Of a stretch of DNA of 34,172 nt, positions 25,496 through 33,629 are shown piece by piece. How positions within the stretch are numbered: position 1 is the stretch's first letter; each line of letters opens with the position of its first letter. Origin of the DNA: Chloroflexota bacterium (GTDB lineage: Bacteria > Chloroflexota > Limnocylindria > P2-11E); the NCBI GenBank assembly GCA_005889405.1, contig VBFY01000012.1:1-34172 (forward strand), given 5' to 3'. The translations under genes and the position numbers were made by a program. The notes beneath the pieces are model-generated. The model saw nothing but the letters and a program-made list of their open reading frames with translations. It made no database searches and was not told where the DNA came from.

Positions 25496-26220
25496 CAGCC
25501 GGCGCCGTTCAGCAGCGACAGGAAGAACGCTTTGGTCGCGACTGGGTTGATCGTCCTGCCGTAGTCGAGCGTCTTCTCCTGACCGCCGCCGACCATCCCG
25601 ACGCTGAACGCTTCGGCCCACGACTCCTGCGGCTGATGGATCCACTGACCCATGCCCGTCATCGTCGCCGCTTCGGCCGCGGCCTGCTGCCATGTTCCGG
25701 GAAAGCCGCGGAACGCCCAGTACTTCGCGCGCCAATCGACGCTCGCATCCTTGCGTTGGAGGAGCGCTTCATACGCGTGGCCGATTTCGTGATACGCGGT
25801 CCTCGGCGTCATGAAGAAGTCCTCGCGGACGGTGAAGATCGGCTGGCCGACCGGGGTGAGACCGCGGAAGAACGCGTCGCCATCCACGTCTGACGCAAAG
25901 TCGAAGTCGAGCTGGGGCGTTGGCGGAAAGATCGAGAACTGCCCCCGCACCACGAAGTAGTAGGGAATGAGCTTGTCGCCAGCGTCGTGGTTCGTGGGCG
26001 CGGGCTTCGGCGTCCGTGGCGGCGTCGTCGGCGGAGGCGTTGTTGCGATGGTCGGAGTTGGCGTCGGTGTCTCCGGGAGGAGAGTGAATGTCGGGATGGG
26101 CGTCGGTGTCGTGGTCGGCGCGGGCGTCTCGCTGGGCCGGGTCACCGGCTGCGGCGCAAGGCAGGCGGACAGCGCAGCCGCGGTGACCAGAGCGACGCAG
26201 GCGCGCCGTAATGAGCCCAC
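25495..26220 (-). CDS. Putative zinc-peptidase lipoprotein
   Basis: A 241-residue lipoprotein. Signal and lipobox are in MGSLRRACVALVTAAALSAC, with the lipidated Cys at residue 20. It is followed by a Pro/Thr-rich linker (residues 22-75). The mature domain has HEIGH (144-148), the HExxH zinc site of gluzincin-type peptidases, and E203 in WAEAF as a plausible third ligand. The rest (FIPPTPQLDFDF, WQQAAAEAATM) matches no family I can name. It starts at GTG 26220 and ends at the last base of tRNA-Thr on the other strand. The next gene upstream (a receiver protein) is divergent. The substrate is unknown; a cell-wall or secreted-protein role fits the export signal. Confidence 0.8.
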   Translation of the reverse strand: MGSLRRACVALVTAAALSACLAPQPVTRPSETPAPTTTPTPIPTFTLLPETPTPTPTIATTPPPTTPPRTPKPAPTNHDAGDKLIPYYFVVRGQFSIFPPTPQLDFDFASDVDGDAFFRGLTPVGQPIFTVREDFFMTPRTAYHEIGHAYEALLQRKDASVDWRAKYWAFRGFPGTWQQAAAEAATMTGMGQWIHQPQESWAEAFSVGMVGGGQEKTLDYGRTINPVATKAFFLSLLNGAG

Positions 26221-26353
26221 AGAACAAGGGTAGAGGTGACGGGCCTGCCGTTCCGTCTCATTGCCGGACCGACCCGCCGGACAGCCCCCGCGGCCTGGTC
26301 AGCGTATCGCTGAAGCGGTTCAGCCCAATCAACTTTACGGCTATGCTGCGACG

Positions 26354-26752
26354 GTGTCCGCACCCTCCCGCACGCTCAGGATCGTCGTCGCCGACGACCA
26401 CCCGTCGATCCGCGAGAACCTGCGGTACCTCCTCAACGCCGAGCTCGGGATGGTCGTGGTCGGCGTCGCGCGCGACGGCCCCGATGCGCTGCGGCTGGTG
26501 CATGCGACTCGACCCGATGTGCTTGTTCTCGACTCGGACATGACCGACCTTGGCGGCCTCGAGGTCGCCGAGACGCTGCGACGTGACGGCACGCTGATCC
26601 GCATCGTTCTCTACACCCTCGACGGTGACGCGTGTGTCCGAGCCAGAGAGATCGGCGTCGACGCGTGCATCACGAAGGATTCGGCCCCGTCGCTGCTGAT
26701 CGACGCGATACGCGGCGGGGCGCCGGTCGTCTCGACGCCGCCCGCGGAGTAG
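26354..26752 (+). CDS. Stand-alone receiver-domain protein
   Basis: A 132-residue single receiver (CheY-like) domain with all key residues: acidic pair ADDH, phospho-acceptor Asp in VLDSDM, Thr in LYTLDGD and Lys in ITKDSAP. No output domain follows, so it may act by protein contact or accept phosphate from a kinase elsewhere. GTG 26354 is chosen since it starts just before LRIVVADDH; an upstream ATG in the same frame (26261) would add an unlikely Pro-rich tail. The region between it and the lipoprotein gene is a divergent promoter zone. Confidence 0.82.
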   Translation: MSAPSRTLRIVVADDHPSIRENLRYLLNAELGMVVVGVARDGPDALRLVHATRPDVLVLDSDMTDLGGLEVAETLRRDGTLIRIVLYTLDGDACVRAREIGVDACITKDSAPSLLIDAIRGGAPVVSTPPAE

Positions 26753-26805
26753 ACCGCCAACAACGCCGTTCGTCGAGTGGCCTCCGTCTTGCGGTCTCTC
26801 GGGCC

Positions 26806-27654
26806 ATGACCTTCGATCCGGATGCCAAGCTCGACCCCTCGCAGGTCGAAGACCGTCGCGGCAGCGGATCCACCGCAGGCGGGCCCGTCATCGTTGGCGG
26901 GGGTGCGGTCGGGCTCATCATCGTCATCGCCCTGCTGCTGCTCGGCGTCGACCCAACCAGCGTGATCGACACGACGAACACACAACCGCCGATCGAAGGC
27001 GTTCAATCGGTGCAGGACTGTCGGACCGGCGCGGATGCGAACAAGCGTGACGACTGCCGCGTCGTCGGCGTCGTCGACAGCGTGCAGAAGTACTGGGGCG
27101 ACGAGTTCACGCGGCGCGGGTCCACGTATTCGCCAGCGCGAACGGTGATCTTCAGCGGGTATACGGAAGCCGCCTGCGGCACCGCGAGCGCAGCCACCGG
27201 ACCCTTCTACTGTCCGAATGACCAGAAGGTCTATCTCGACATCAGCTTCTTTCAGGAGCTGCAGTCGCGCTTCGGGGCGAAGGGCGGTCCGTTCGCGGAG
27301 GCCTACGTCATCGCGCACGAGTACGGGCATCACGTGCAGGACGAGCTCGGCTTGCTGGCGCAGACCTCGAGCAACCGCGCCTCGGTGCGCGTGGAGCTGC
27401 AGGCCGACTGCTTAGCCGGGGTGTGGGCGAAGCACGCGGCGGACACCGGCTACCTGCAGGCGCCGACGGCCGAAGAGATCGCGCAGGCCCTCGACGCGGC
27501 CGCCGCCGTAGGTGACGACCGCATCCAGCAGCAGACACAGGGCAAGGTGACGCCGGAGAGCTGGACGCACGGATCGTCGGAGCAGCGTCAGTTCTGGTTC
27601 AAGACGGGCTACACGAGCGGCAACCTGGATCGCTGCGACACATCGGGCGTCTGA
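26806..27654 (+). CDS. Neutral zinc metallopeptidase (YpfJ-like)
   Basis: A 282-residue membrane-anchored zinc peptidase of the neutral zinc metallopeptidase (YpfJ) family. One N-terminal membrane segment ([19 protein letters not shown], residues 28-46) anchors it, with the rest outside. The zinc site is HEYGHH (171-176) in [18 protein letters not shown], with the downstream family motif [15 protein letters not shown], which supplies the third ligand. It ends with the conserved [15 protein letters not shown]. Start ATG 26806 gives the usual short cytosolic lead. It lies 53 nt after the receiver gene on the same strand. Substrates are unknown for this family. Confidence 0.93.
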   Translation: MTFDPDAKLDPSQVEDRRGSGSTAGGPVIVGGGAVGLIIVIALLLLGVDPTSVIDTTNTQPPIEGVQSVQDCRTGADANKRDDCRVVGVVDSVQKYWGDEFTRRGSTYSPARTVIFSGYTEAACGTASAATGPFYCPNDQKVYLDISFFQELQSRFGAKGGPFAEAYVIAHEYGHHVQDELGLLAQTSSNRASVRVELQADCLAGVWAKHAADTGYLQAPTAEEIAQALDAAAAVGDDRIQQQTQGKVTPESWTHGSSEQRQFWFKTGYTSGNLDRCDTSGV

Positions 27655-27691
27655 CATGCGCGCGCGATCGCGGCCGGGCGGCCGCGACAGG

Positions 27692-27940
27692 CTAGATGAC
27701 GTTCAGCTCTTCGGAGCGCTTGCGACCGCGGCCGCGGCGCGCCGCCGGGCCCTGGGCGAACGTCGACGCGCCGCTCAGGGTGGTCGTCGCGACGTGCCGG
27801 TAGTCGTGTACCTCGATCTCATGGGCGTCGCGTCGGGACGCGGCTTCGCGGAGCGCCTCCATCGAGTTCTGATGGCTCAGGCTGAAGACGGCTTCGCAGT
27901 CGGGATTTGCGCGGCAGGGGAGTCCAGAAGTTCTCATCAC
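27692..27940 (-). CDS. Small protein, unknown function
   Basis: An 82-residue protein with a compact N-terminal part (LPCRANPDCEAVFSLSHQ, with Cys residues six apart) and a helical stretch SMEALREAASRRDAHEIEV, then a basic tail (RRGRGRKRSEE). It is read as real because it has a coherent, balanced composition and a possible small Cys-based zinc-binding motif. GTG 27940 or ATG 27937 both work. No family is recognised. It lies convergent with the zinc peptidase gene. Confidence 0.55.
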   Translation of the reverse strand: MMRTSGLPCRANPDCEAVFSLSHQNSMEALREAASRRDAHEIEVHDYRHVATTTLSGASTFAQGPAARRGRGRKRSEELNVI

Positions 27941-27997
27941 CTATAGAACGCCGCAGGGTGCCCAAATGTTCCATCTGGCGAGAGGCCGCTTGGTCGC

Positions 27998-28216
27998 CTA
28001 CCGGTCGACCTCGTCCTCCCGTGGCCATTTGAAGCGGTCCAGGCCGGCGCGGGTGATGCCGCCGGTGCGATACCAAAGATGGTTTTGCGTGGCGCCCGCT
28101 GGGCAGTAGCCCCAGCCGCCCTTCTCGTGGATGTTGAAAGGCGTCGATTGATCGGGCGGCGGCGTGTGGCGATGCGCATCCCGGACGCAGATCCACTGGA
28201 TGAGCCCACCGTCCAC
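27998..28216 (-). CDS. Small conserved-looking protein, unknown
   Basis: A 72-residue protein. Residues CVRDAHRHTPPPDQSTPFN and then GGWGYCPAGATQNHLWYRTGG are patterned with Cys, His and aromatics, which suggests a small metal-binding fold. It starts at GTG 28216 on the same strand as azlD upstream (17-nt gap), so it could be the last gene of that operon or independent. No function can be assigned. Confidence 0.55.
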   Translation of the reverse strand: MDGGLIQWICVRDAHRHTPPPDQSTPFNIHEKGGWGYCPAGATQNHLWYRTGGITRAGLDRFKWPREDEVDR

Positions 28217-28232
28217 GCCCGAAACCCTAGCG

Positions 28233-28541
28233 CTAAAGGCCGACGGCGCGCAGCGCGGCGACAGCGATGACCCCCAGGGTCACCGCGAGGAGCAGGTTCC
28301 GCCGCCACGCCGCGGCGGCGACCACGGCCAGCGCGGCGCCGATCTCGGCCCCGCCGGTCGGCTGCCCGTCCTGCACGGCGACGCCGGCGCCGGCGAGCGC
28401 CGCGATGATCGCGATCGGTAGAGCGTCGAGGTAACGCCGCAGCCACGGTGGCGCGGTACCGCGGAGCGTCAAGGCGAGCGGCAGCGATCGCATGAGATAG
28501 GTGGCGATCCCCGAGGCGACAACGGTCGCCCAGAACATCAT
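28233..28541 (-). CDS. azlD: AzlD-family transport subunit
   Basis: A 102-residue membrane protein of the AzlD family (about four hydrophobic segments: VVASGIATYLMRSLPLALT, LPIAIIAALAGAGVAV, GAALAVVAAAAWRRNLLL and VTLGVIAVAALRAVGL). AzlD and AzlC together export branched-chain amino acids or related compounds. Its start ATG 28541 overlaps the azlC stop by 4 bases (ATGA), the usual azlCD arrangement. The longer open frame upstream is antisense or shadow and is not used. Confidence 0.9.
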   Translation of the reverse strand: MMFWATVVASGIATYLMRSLPLALTLRGTAPPWLRRYLDALPIAIIAALAGAGVAVQDGQPTGGAEIGAALAVVAAAAWRRNLLLAVTLGVIAVAALRAVGL

Positions 28542-29212
28542 TCGCGGCTCTCGCCCAGCGCAAATGAGAGAACGGGAGCGAGAGCACCGGCAACGACGAC
28601 GGCGACGGCCGACGCGCCGGCAAGACGGAGTCCGGCCGCGACGAGCACGGCGACGACGGCGATGACGGCGTCGGCTCGGTGCCGAACGCCGATCACGACG
28701 ATCGCGGCGAACACGGCCGTGATCGCGAAATCGATGCCGTAGCGCTGCGGATCCTGGACGTCGGCGCCGAAGACCGCGCCCATAAGAGTCCCAGCGTTCC
28801 AGGCACACCACATGAGTGAACCGAACACCGTGAAGTACGTGAGATCGCGGTGACCACGGCGGAACCATCCGACGCCCATCGCGAAGGCCTCGTCGGTCAG
28901 GACGTAGGCGAGACCGAGGCGCCTGGCGAGTGAGACCGACCCCACGAATGGACGGATCGCGGCCGCCATCAAAAGGTGACGCGCGTTCAACAGGACGACG
29001 GTCAGCACGATCAGCGGCGCAGGTGCTCCGGTCCGCAGCAGGTCGACCATCACGAACTGCGAGGCGCCGGCGAAGACGATGAGGCTGGTCGCGCTCGTCT
29101 CGACGACGGTGAGTCCCGACTGTCGCGCCGTCAGGCCGAACGCGGTCCCCACGACGAGCGCCGTGACGAAGACGGGCCAGCCCTCGATGATCGCAGCGCG
29201 GCCTGGGGTCAC
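28538..29212 (-). CDS. azlC: AzlC-family transport protein
   Basis: A 224-residue inner-membrane protein of the AzlC family. It has several hydrophobic segments (GWPVFVTALVVGTAFGL, SATSLIVFAGASQFVMVDLL, PLIVLTVVLLNARHLLMAAA and the C-terminal AVAVVVAGALAPVLS) and the family motif FAGASQF and LNARHLLM. With AzlD it likely exports branched-chain amino acids. GTG 29212 is used; it overlaps the stop of the upstream methyltransferase gene (GTGA), so coupling is likely. A long N-terminal extension seen in the same frame lies over that gene and is discarded. Confidence 0.92.
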   Translation of the reverse strand: MTPGRAAIIEGWPVFVTALVVGTAFGLTARQSGLTVVETSATSLIVFAGASQFVMVDLLRTGAPAPLIVLTVVLLNARHLLMAAAIRPFVGSVSLARRLGLAYVLTDEAFAMGVGWFRRGHRDLTYFTVFGSLMWCAWNAGTLMGAVFGADVQDPQRYGIDFAITAVFAAIVVIGVRHRADAVIAVVAVLVAAGLRLAGASAVAVVVAGALAPVLSFALGESRE

Positions 29213-29772
29213 GCTCCGAAGGGTATGAGTGCGGGCACGCGCTCGGCGTATCGCACGTAACGCTCGCCGAAAGCATCCTTCAAGACCTTCTCCTCCGCGC
29301 CGATGCGGACCGCGGTGAAGGGCACGACGAAGAACGCGGTCGCGATCAGAAGGAGCGCGCTTTCCATCGCAAGCGACGCGCCGAGATGGAACAGCACGAT
29401 GCCGAGGTACATCGGATGTCGTACCAGGGCGTAGGGGCCATCCGTTTTGAGCGCGTGGCCCGCGAACACGTCCATACGGATGCCATAGCTTCGGCCCAGC
29501 GACCACATCGCCCAGGCCGCGAAGATCGCGGATGCGACGGCGATCGCGAGGCCCACGAGCCGCAGGTTCTGATCGAGATCGATCGCGAGCGGCTGCACAT
29601 ACGCGACGACGAAAGGAACCCAGACGAGCGGCGGGTAGTACTGGATCCACCATGGCGCGTCGGCGACGAGAAGGTGCGCCCGCTGACCGCGCAGGATCCG
29701 GAGCGCGCCGGCCGACAGGAAGATCAGGTGCGCCGAGAGCAGCACCGCGATGCGTAGCGAGTGGTCGTCCAT
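29209..29772 (-). CDS. ICMT-like membrane methyltransferase
   Basis: A 187-residue membrane protein of the isoprenylcysteine carboxyl methyltransferase/phospholipid methyltransferase superfamily. Hydrophobic segments include AVLLSAHLIFLSAGALRIL, WVPFVVAYVQPLAI and LVGLAIAVASAIFAAWAM. The SAM-binding signature is LVRHPMYLGIVL with the downstream E (GAEEKVL) and FGERYVRYAERVP. Start ATG 29772. It heads an operon with azlC and azlD. Its natural acceptor is unknown; bacterial members methylate small lipids or other hydrophobic molecules. Confidence 0.88.
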   Translation of the reverse strand: MDDHSLRIAVLLSAHLIFLSAGALRILRGQRAHLLVADAPWWIQYYPPLVWVPFVVAYVQPLAIDLDQNLRLVGLAIAVASAIFAAWAMWSLGRSYGIRMDVFAGHALKTDGPYALVRHPMYLGIVLFHLGASLAMESALLLIATAFFVVPFTAVRIGAEEKVLKDAFGERYVRYAERVPALIPFGA

Positions 29773-29841
29773 CGCGTGATTCTCGCGGACGTGTGCGGAC
29801 GGGTCGAAAGCCTTAAACTTCGGCGGTCACCGCCGCGTCTT

Positions 29842-29924
29842 GGGCAGATTGAGCAGTGTGGTGAGCTCCGCTGACTGTAGATCAGCCGCCTCTGGCTGTG
29901 GGGGTTCGATTCCCTCTCTGCCCA
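29842..29924 (+). tRNA. tRNA-Tyr (anticodon GUA)
   Basis: An 83-nt class II tRNA. The acceptor stem GGGCAGA pairs with TCTGCCC, with discriminator A. The D arm is GAGC...GCTC. The anticodon stem GCTGA/TCAGC has loop CTGTAGA and anticodon GTA. A long variable arm (about CGCCTCTGGCTGTG) is typical for Tyr. The T arm is GGGGG-TTCGATT-CCCTC. CCA is not encoded. A T5 tract follows about 8 nt later (GACTTTTTG). Confidence 0.95.
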
Positions 29925-30047
29925 CCGACTTTTTGTAGTGACGACGGGCCGAACGGTCCTGTCGTTGCTTTCTACGCCCGACGACCCTTTAGAGGGGGCA
30001 GGTATGTGTAATGCACTACGGAGCCTGCGTATCTAAAGGAGGAAACG

Positions 30048-30314
30048 ATGGCTGAGACGATCTGTGCGCACTGCGGCACGACGATCACACATCGCGAGAC
30101 CTTGCAGGAATCCGGGGGCAAGACCTACTGCTGTCGAAACTGTGCAGCTATGGCGAGCGGACGGACGAGCGAAGGCAGCGGACAGCCAGTCTGCGCCCAC
30201 TGCGAATCCGCGATCGTGGACGAGACGACTGCTGTCCACCGCGGTAGCGATACCTTCTGCTGCGCGAACTGCGCGGACGCCGTGTCGGCGGGAACGACGC
30301 AGCGGTTGGCGTAA
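30048..30314 (+). CDS. Tandem zinc-ribbon-like small protein
   Basis: An 88-residue protein made of two copies of a CxxC ... CCxxC unit: CAHCGTTI ... YCCRNCAAM (residues 6-35) and CAHCESAI ... FCCANCADAV (48-78). It has five Cys per copy plus a His in each, which is typical of a small zinc- or metal-binding (metallothionein-like) module. Start ATG 30048 has the ideal AAAGGAGG Shine-Dalgarno 5 nt upstream, the best ribosome-binding site in the window, so high expression is likely. No family can be named with certainty; bacterial metallothionein-like proteins are the closest guess. It lies after tRNA-Tyr and is convergent with the HxlR gene. Confidence 0.75.
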   Translation: MAETICAHCGTTITHRETLQESGGKTYCCRNCAAMASGRTSEGSGQPVCAHCESAIVDETTAVHRGSDTFCCANCADAVSAGTTQRLA

Positions 30315-30334
30315 GGCGAGCCCTTCGCCCGGTC

Positions 30335-31045
30335 TCAGGGTGCGCCCGCTCGCGTGAGGATGCGTTCCGCGCCTCCATTCGCGAACGGGCTTAAGCCGAA
30401 CCACCGTCCGAATCGGGGCCGGGCGTCGTCGTCGCTATCGAATCGGATCGAACCTGCGGCGATCGCGTCGGCGAGACGTACGCGCCCGAGCCACACCGCG
30501 GTCAGTGCCGCGAGGTCGGCGTCGACCGCGAGCTCCACCTCGAAGCCCTCGTCGGTGAAACACAGGTCCACGGCCGGCGGTTCCATCCGCAGCCAGAAGG
30601 AGCGTCGTGGTCGCCGAATGTCGAAGCGGACCACGGTCCGCGCGCGGGGGAGCGCTTGGACCTGCACGCGTCGTCGGATGAACCACATGAGCAGCACGGG
30701 ATCCAGCTGCCGCGACGGAAGATCGGCACCGCCCCAGCGGTAGCCCCACGCGCCGAGCGCCTCGACGACCGGTCGCAGCTCCTGGCCGGCCGAGGTCAGG
30801 TGATAGTTGAAGCCGCGTCCTGTCTCCGCGGGTCGTCGCTCGATGACCCCGGCGCTGACAAGCGAAGTGAGACGCTGGGTTAGAAGGTTTCGCGAGATTC
30901 GCGGCAGTCCGATCTGGAGCTCGCTGAAGCGGTGACTGCCGTTCAGCAGCTCGCGCACGATGAGCGGCGTCCAGCGCTCGGCGAAGATCTCCGCGCCACG
31001 AGACACCGGGCAGAACTGGCCGTAGTCCGGCACACGCAGAGTCAA
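30335..31045 (-). CDS. HxlR-family regulator with SCP2-like domain
   Basis: A 236-residue regulator. The N-terminal winged helix of the HxlR type is seen as FCPVSRGAEIFAERWTPLI, RFSELQIGLPRISRNLLTQ and LTSLVSAGVIERRP. The C-terminal part (about 125-230) resembles the SCP2-like domain often fused to HxlR in actinobacteria-type proteins, with PAVDLCFTDEGFEVELAVD and LTAVWLGRVRLADAI. It starts at TTG 31045 or GTG 31033; the former has GAGG just upstream. It is divergent from the cupin gene with 100 nt between, which may be its target. Confidence 0.88.
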   Translation of the reverse strand: MTLRVPDYGQFCPVSRGAEIFAERWTPLIVRELLNGSHRFSELQIGLPRISRNLLTQRLTSLVSAGVIERRPAETGRGFNYHLTSAGQELRPVVEALGAWGYRWGGADLPSRQLDPVLLMWFIRRRVQVQALPRARTVVRFDIRRPRRSFWLRMEPPAVDLCFTDEGFEVELAVDADLAALTAVWLGRVRLADAIAAGSIRFDSDDDARPRFGRWFGLSPFANGGAERILTRAGAP

Positions 31046-31145
31046 CGCCTCGACGCGCCAACGCGCAAGTTCATTTTTTGGACTTTCGCCGCGCGGCCCG
31101 AGTCCCGATCGTTCAGATGGTCGGAGACACGAAGGAGGTAGGTCA

Positions 31146-31700
31146 ATGCGTCAGCTGGGCTCGATCACCATCGCGCTGCTCCTCGTCACGTGCGGAGGCG
31201 CCCCGCCGGGTGCCGCGTCGTCGCCAACGCCGCGGGTTACCGCGTCGTCGGCAATCCCGTCAGCCTCGGTTGCCGCTGTCGCGACGTCCGCGAACGGGGT
31301 CACCAGCACGGTGTTCGCCGTAGGGCAATTCCACCCGATCGACGCGCAGTCGGTCGCGTATTCGAGCAGCTGGCAGGCGCTGATCAACACGAAGGGTGAA
31401 TCAGATATCTGGATCTTGGAGAACAGGATCGCGCCTGGCGGGACCTTCGGCTGGCACTCGCACCCGGGGCCGAGCCTCGTGGTCGTCAAGACCGGCGCGC
31501 TGACCCTGTATCGAGCCGATGATCCGAAGTGCGCGGGCCAAGTCGTCGAGGCTGGGTCTGGGTTCGTCGATGCGGGCGGCGATATTCACGTCGTCCGCAA
31601 CGAAGGGAGCATCGAAACGGTCGTGTACGTGATGTCGCTCGTCCCGCGGGGAGCCGCGCGCAAGATCGATCAGCCAAAACCCGCCAACTGCTCGTTCTAA
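31146..31700 (+). CDS. Exported cupin-domain lipoprotein
   Basis: A 184-residue protein with a lipobox-type leader (MRQLGSITIALLLVTCGGA; the lipidated Cys is about residue 16) and a Ser/Thr/Pro linker. The body is a single cupin barrel with a metal site: GGTFGWHSHPGPSLVVVKTG supplies two His and the downstream FVDAGGDIHVVRNEG a third. Start ATG 31146 has AAGGAGGTAGG upstream. It is divergent from the HxlR-type regulator. Extracellular cupins of this layout have many roles; the ligand is not known. Confidence 0.85.
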   Translation: MRQLGSITIALLLVTCGGAPPGAASSPTPRVTASSAIPSASVAAVATSANGVTSTVFAVGQFHPIDAQSVAYSSSWQALINTKGESDIWILENRIAPGGTFGWHSHPGPSLVVVKTGALTLYRADDPKCAGQVVEAGSGFVDAGGDIHVVRNEGSIETVVYVMSLVPRGAARKIDQPKPANCSF

Positions 31701-31710
31701 GTGGCGGTCA

Positions 31711-31765
31711 GGTGCACGGCCTTCTCGAGGCGCGACGCCGTCGTCCGCTCGAGGCGCCGTGCACC
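31711..31765. terminator. Inverted repeat between convergent genes
   Basis: GGTGCACGGC (31711-31720) and GCCGTGCACC (31756-31765) form a perfect 10-bp stem around a 35-nt loop with CTCGAGGCGC repeated. It lies between the cupin gene and the ABC transporter operon, which converge, and could act as a bidirectional terminator, although there is no T tract. Confidence 0.4.
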
Positions 31766-31842
31766 GCGCGCGGTGTTTCATAACTGAGCTCGCCCTTGGT
31801 GTCTCCAGTCACCTTGCAGGTGCCGACGAGCTTCTCGAGGGC

Positions 31843-32715
31843 TTATCCCTTGATCGCGCTGCTCGCGGCGCTTCGAATGAAGTACTTCTGGAAGAAGATC
31901 ACGAGCAAGATGATCGGCACGGCGTTGAACATCGCCCCCGCGAGGACCCAGTTCCAGTTCACACCGAACAATCCCTGGAACGACGCGAGGCCGAGCGGCA
32001 GCGTGAGGTGCTCGGGCGAGCGCACGACGATGAGCGGCCACTGGAACGCGTTCCACGACCCTTGGAATTGCAGGATCGCGAGCGCGGCCAGGGCCGGGTA
32101 GGCGTTCGGCAGGATGATCTGCCGGAACGTGCGGAACGTGCTCGCGCCGTCGATCGACGCGGCCTCCTCGAGCTCCTTCGGAAGTGACTTGAAGAACTGG
32201 GTCATGAAGAAGACCCCGAACACGTCCGCAAGATTCGGTAACGCGATCCCGAACAAGTTGTCGACGAGCCCGATCTGGTTGAGGATCAGGAACTTCGGCA
32301 CCCAGAGAACCTGGCCGGGGATCATGATGCTCCCCAGGATCGCGATGAAGATGACACTCGCGCCGGGGAAGTTCATGCGCGCGAAGGCGTAGCCCGCCGC
32401 GGAGCAGATCGCGATGTACGCGATCAGGTGGAAGCCTGCGAGGAAAATGCTGTTCGCGATCCATTGCGGGAAGAAGTGCGAGTTCGTCCAGACTTCGACG
32501 TAGTTCTGCCATTGGATGACCGTCGGGATGATCGTCGGCGGCCAGTCCAGGATCTCGCTCTTGGTCTTGAACGACCCTGAGACCGTCAGGATGAACGGCG
32601 CAAGAGCGACGGCGGTGAAGATCGCAGCGATCGTCAGGAAGAGCACGCGCGAGATTCGCAATCTGAAGCGCGGCCGATGCACCGCGACGGTCTGCGCCCG
32701 CGCGAGCGTCGCCAT
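31843..32715 (-). CDS. Sugar ABC transporter permease (MalG type)
   Basis: A 290-residue integral membrane permease. It has six hydrophobic segments, beginning FLTIAAIFTAVALAPFILT and ending WVLAGAMFNAVPIILLVIF. The EAA loop, which contacts the ATPase, is seen as EEAASIDGASTFRTFRQI plus ILPNAYPALAALAIL. The C-terminal SSAIKG is typical of MalG-type permeases. It overlaps the partner permease at TAATG (stop/start sharing). No ATPase gene is present in this part of the operon; many sugar transporters use one encoded elsewhere. Confidence 0.95.
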   Translation of the reverse strand: MATLARAQTVAVHRPRFRLRISRVLFLTIAAIFTAVALAPFILTVSGSFKTKSEILDWPPTIIPTVIQWQNYVEVWTNSHFFPQWIANSIFLAGFHLIAYIAICSAAGYAFARMNFPGASVIFIAILGSIMIPGQVLWVPKFLILNQIGLVDNLFGIALPNLADVFGVFFMTQFFKSLPKELEEAASIDGASTFRTFRQIILPNAYPALAALAILQFQGSWNAFQWPLIVVRSPEHLTLPLGLASFQGLFGVNWNWVLAGAMFNAVPIILLVIFFQKYFIRSAASSAIKG

Positions 32716-33626
32716 TAATAGTCCGGTCTCACGTCGAGCACGCGCCGTTGGATGAGCGAGATAACGAAGATGCCCGCGAATAGGATCACGCCCATTGCGC
32801 TGGCGTATCCCATGTTCAGGTCACGGAATCCCTGCCGCCAGATCAGGTATGTGACCGTGAGCGTGGCCTCGTTCGGGCCGCCGTTCGTCGCGATCTTGAC
32901 CTGGTCATAGAGCTGGAAGCATCCGATCGTACCGAGCAGCACGACGAGGAAGATCGCCGGGCGCATGAGCGGGAGGGTGATCTGGAAGAACTGGCGGATC
33001 GGGCCAGCCCCGTCGAGATTGGCCGCCTCGTAGATCGGGCCGGGGACGTCCTGGATCGCGGCGAGGAAGATCAACATCATCGTCGCGGCGGTCGCCCAGA
33101 TGTTCATGAACATGATCGACGGCAACGCCGTCGCCTCGTCGCCCAGCCAATTGATGCGCACGTCGATGCCGACAAAGTTGAGGGCCGCGTTGATGAACCC
33201 GTCAGGGAGGAAAAGCCACATGAAGATGAGCGTCGTGACGACGCTCGACGCGACACATGGCAGGTACCACGCGATGCGGAAGAAGCGCCGGAACGGGATC
33301 TTCCGATCGAGGATCGCGGCCATCACCAGACCGATGAACGTTTGAGACGGGACCACGACCGCCGTGTAGGTCGCGACATTGCGGATGGCGTGAAGGAAGC
33401 TCTCGTCCTGGAAGGCCTTCTGATAGTTCTTGAGGCCGACGAAGACGGGATCAGAAAGCAGGTCGTAGTCCGTGAAGGAGAAATACACGGCGAGGACGAT
33501 CGCGCCCGCAATGAAGACCAGGAGGAAGATGAGCCATGGCGCGATGAAGAGGTACGCGGTCAGCCACCGACGCCAGTAGCGGAAACGAGAGGGGCGGCGG
33601 ACCGCCCCTCTCGCTAACACCGCCAT
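32715..33626 (-). CDS. Sugar ABC transporter permease (MalF type)
   Basis: A 303-residue membrane permease of the MalF/UgpA type. It has an N-terminal cytosolic basic lead, a first membrane segment (YLFIAPWLIFLLVFIAGAIV), and the EAA loop YEAANLDGAGPIRQFFQI plus TLPLMRPAIFLVVLL. It forms the transmembrane heterodimer with the downstream MalG-type protein. It is separated from the binding protein gene by only a few nt, so it is in the same operon. Confidence 0.95.
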   Translation of the reverse strand: MAVLARGAVRRPSRFRYWRRWLTAYLFIAPWLIFLLVFIAGAIVLAVYFSFTDYDLLSDPVFVGLKNYQKAFQDESFLHAIRNVATYTAVVVPSQTFIGLVMAAILDRKIPFRRFFRIAWYLPCVASSVVTTLIFMWLFLPDGFINAALNFVGIDVRINWLGDEATALPSIMFMNIWATAATMMLIFLAAIQDVPGPIYEAANLDGAGPIRQFFQITLPLMRPAIFLVVLLGTIGCFQLYDQVKIATNGGPNEATLTVTYLIWRQGFRDLNMGYASAMGVILFAGIFVISLIQRRVLDVRPDY

Positions 33627-33629
33627 GCG

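Noticed and set aside
25990-26130. Imperfect tandem repeat of GGCGTCGGTGT-like units
   Set aside because: It encodes the Pro/Thr linker of the lipoprotein and needs no other explanation.
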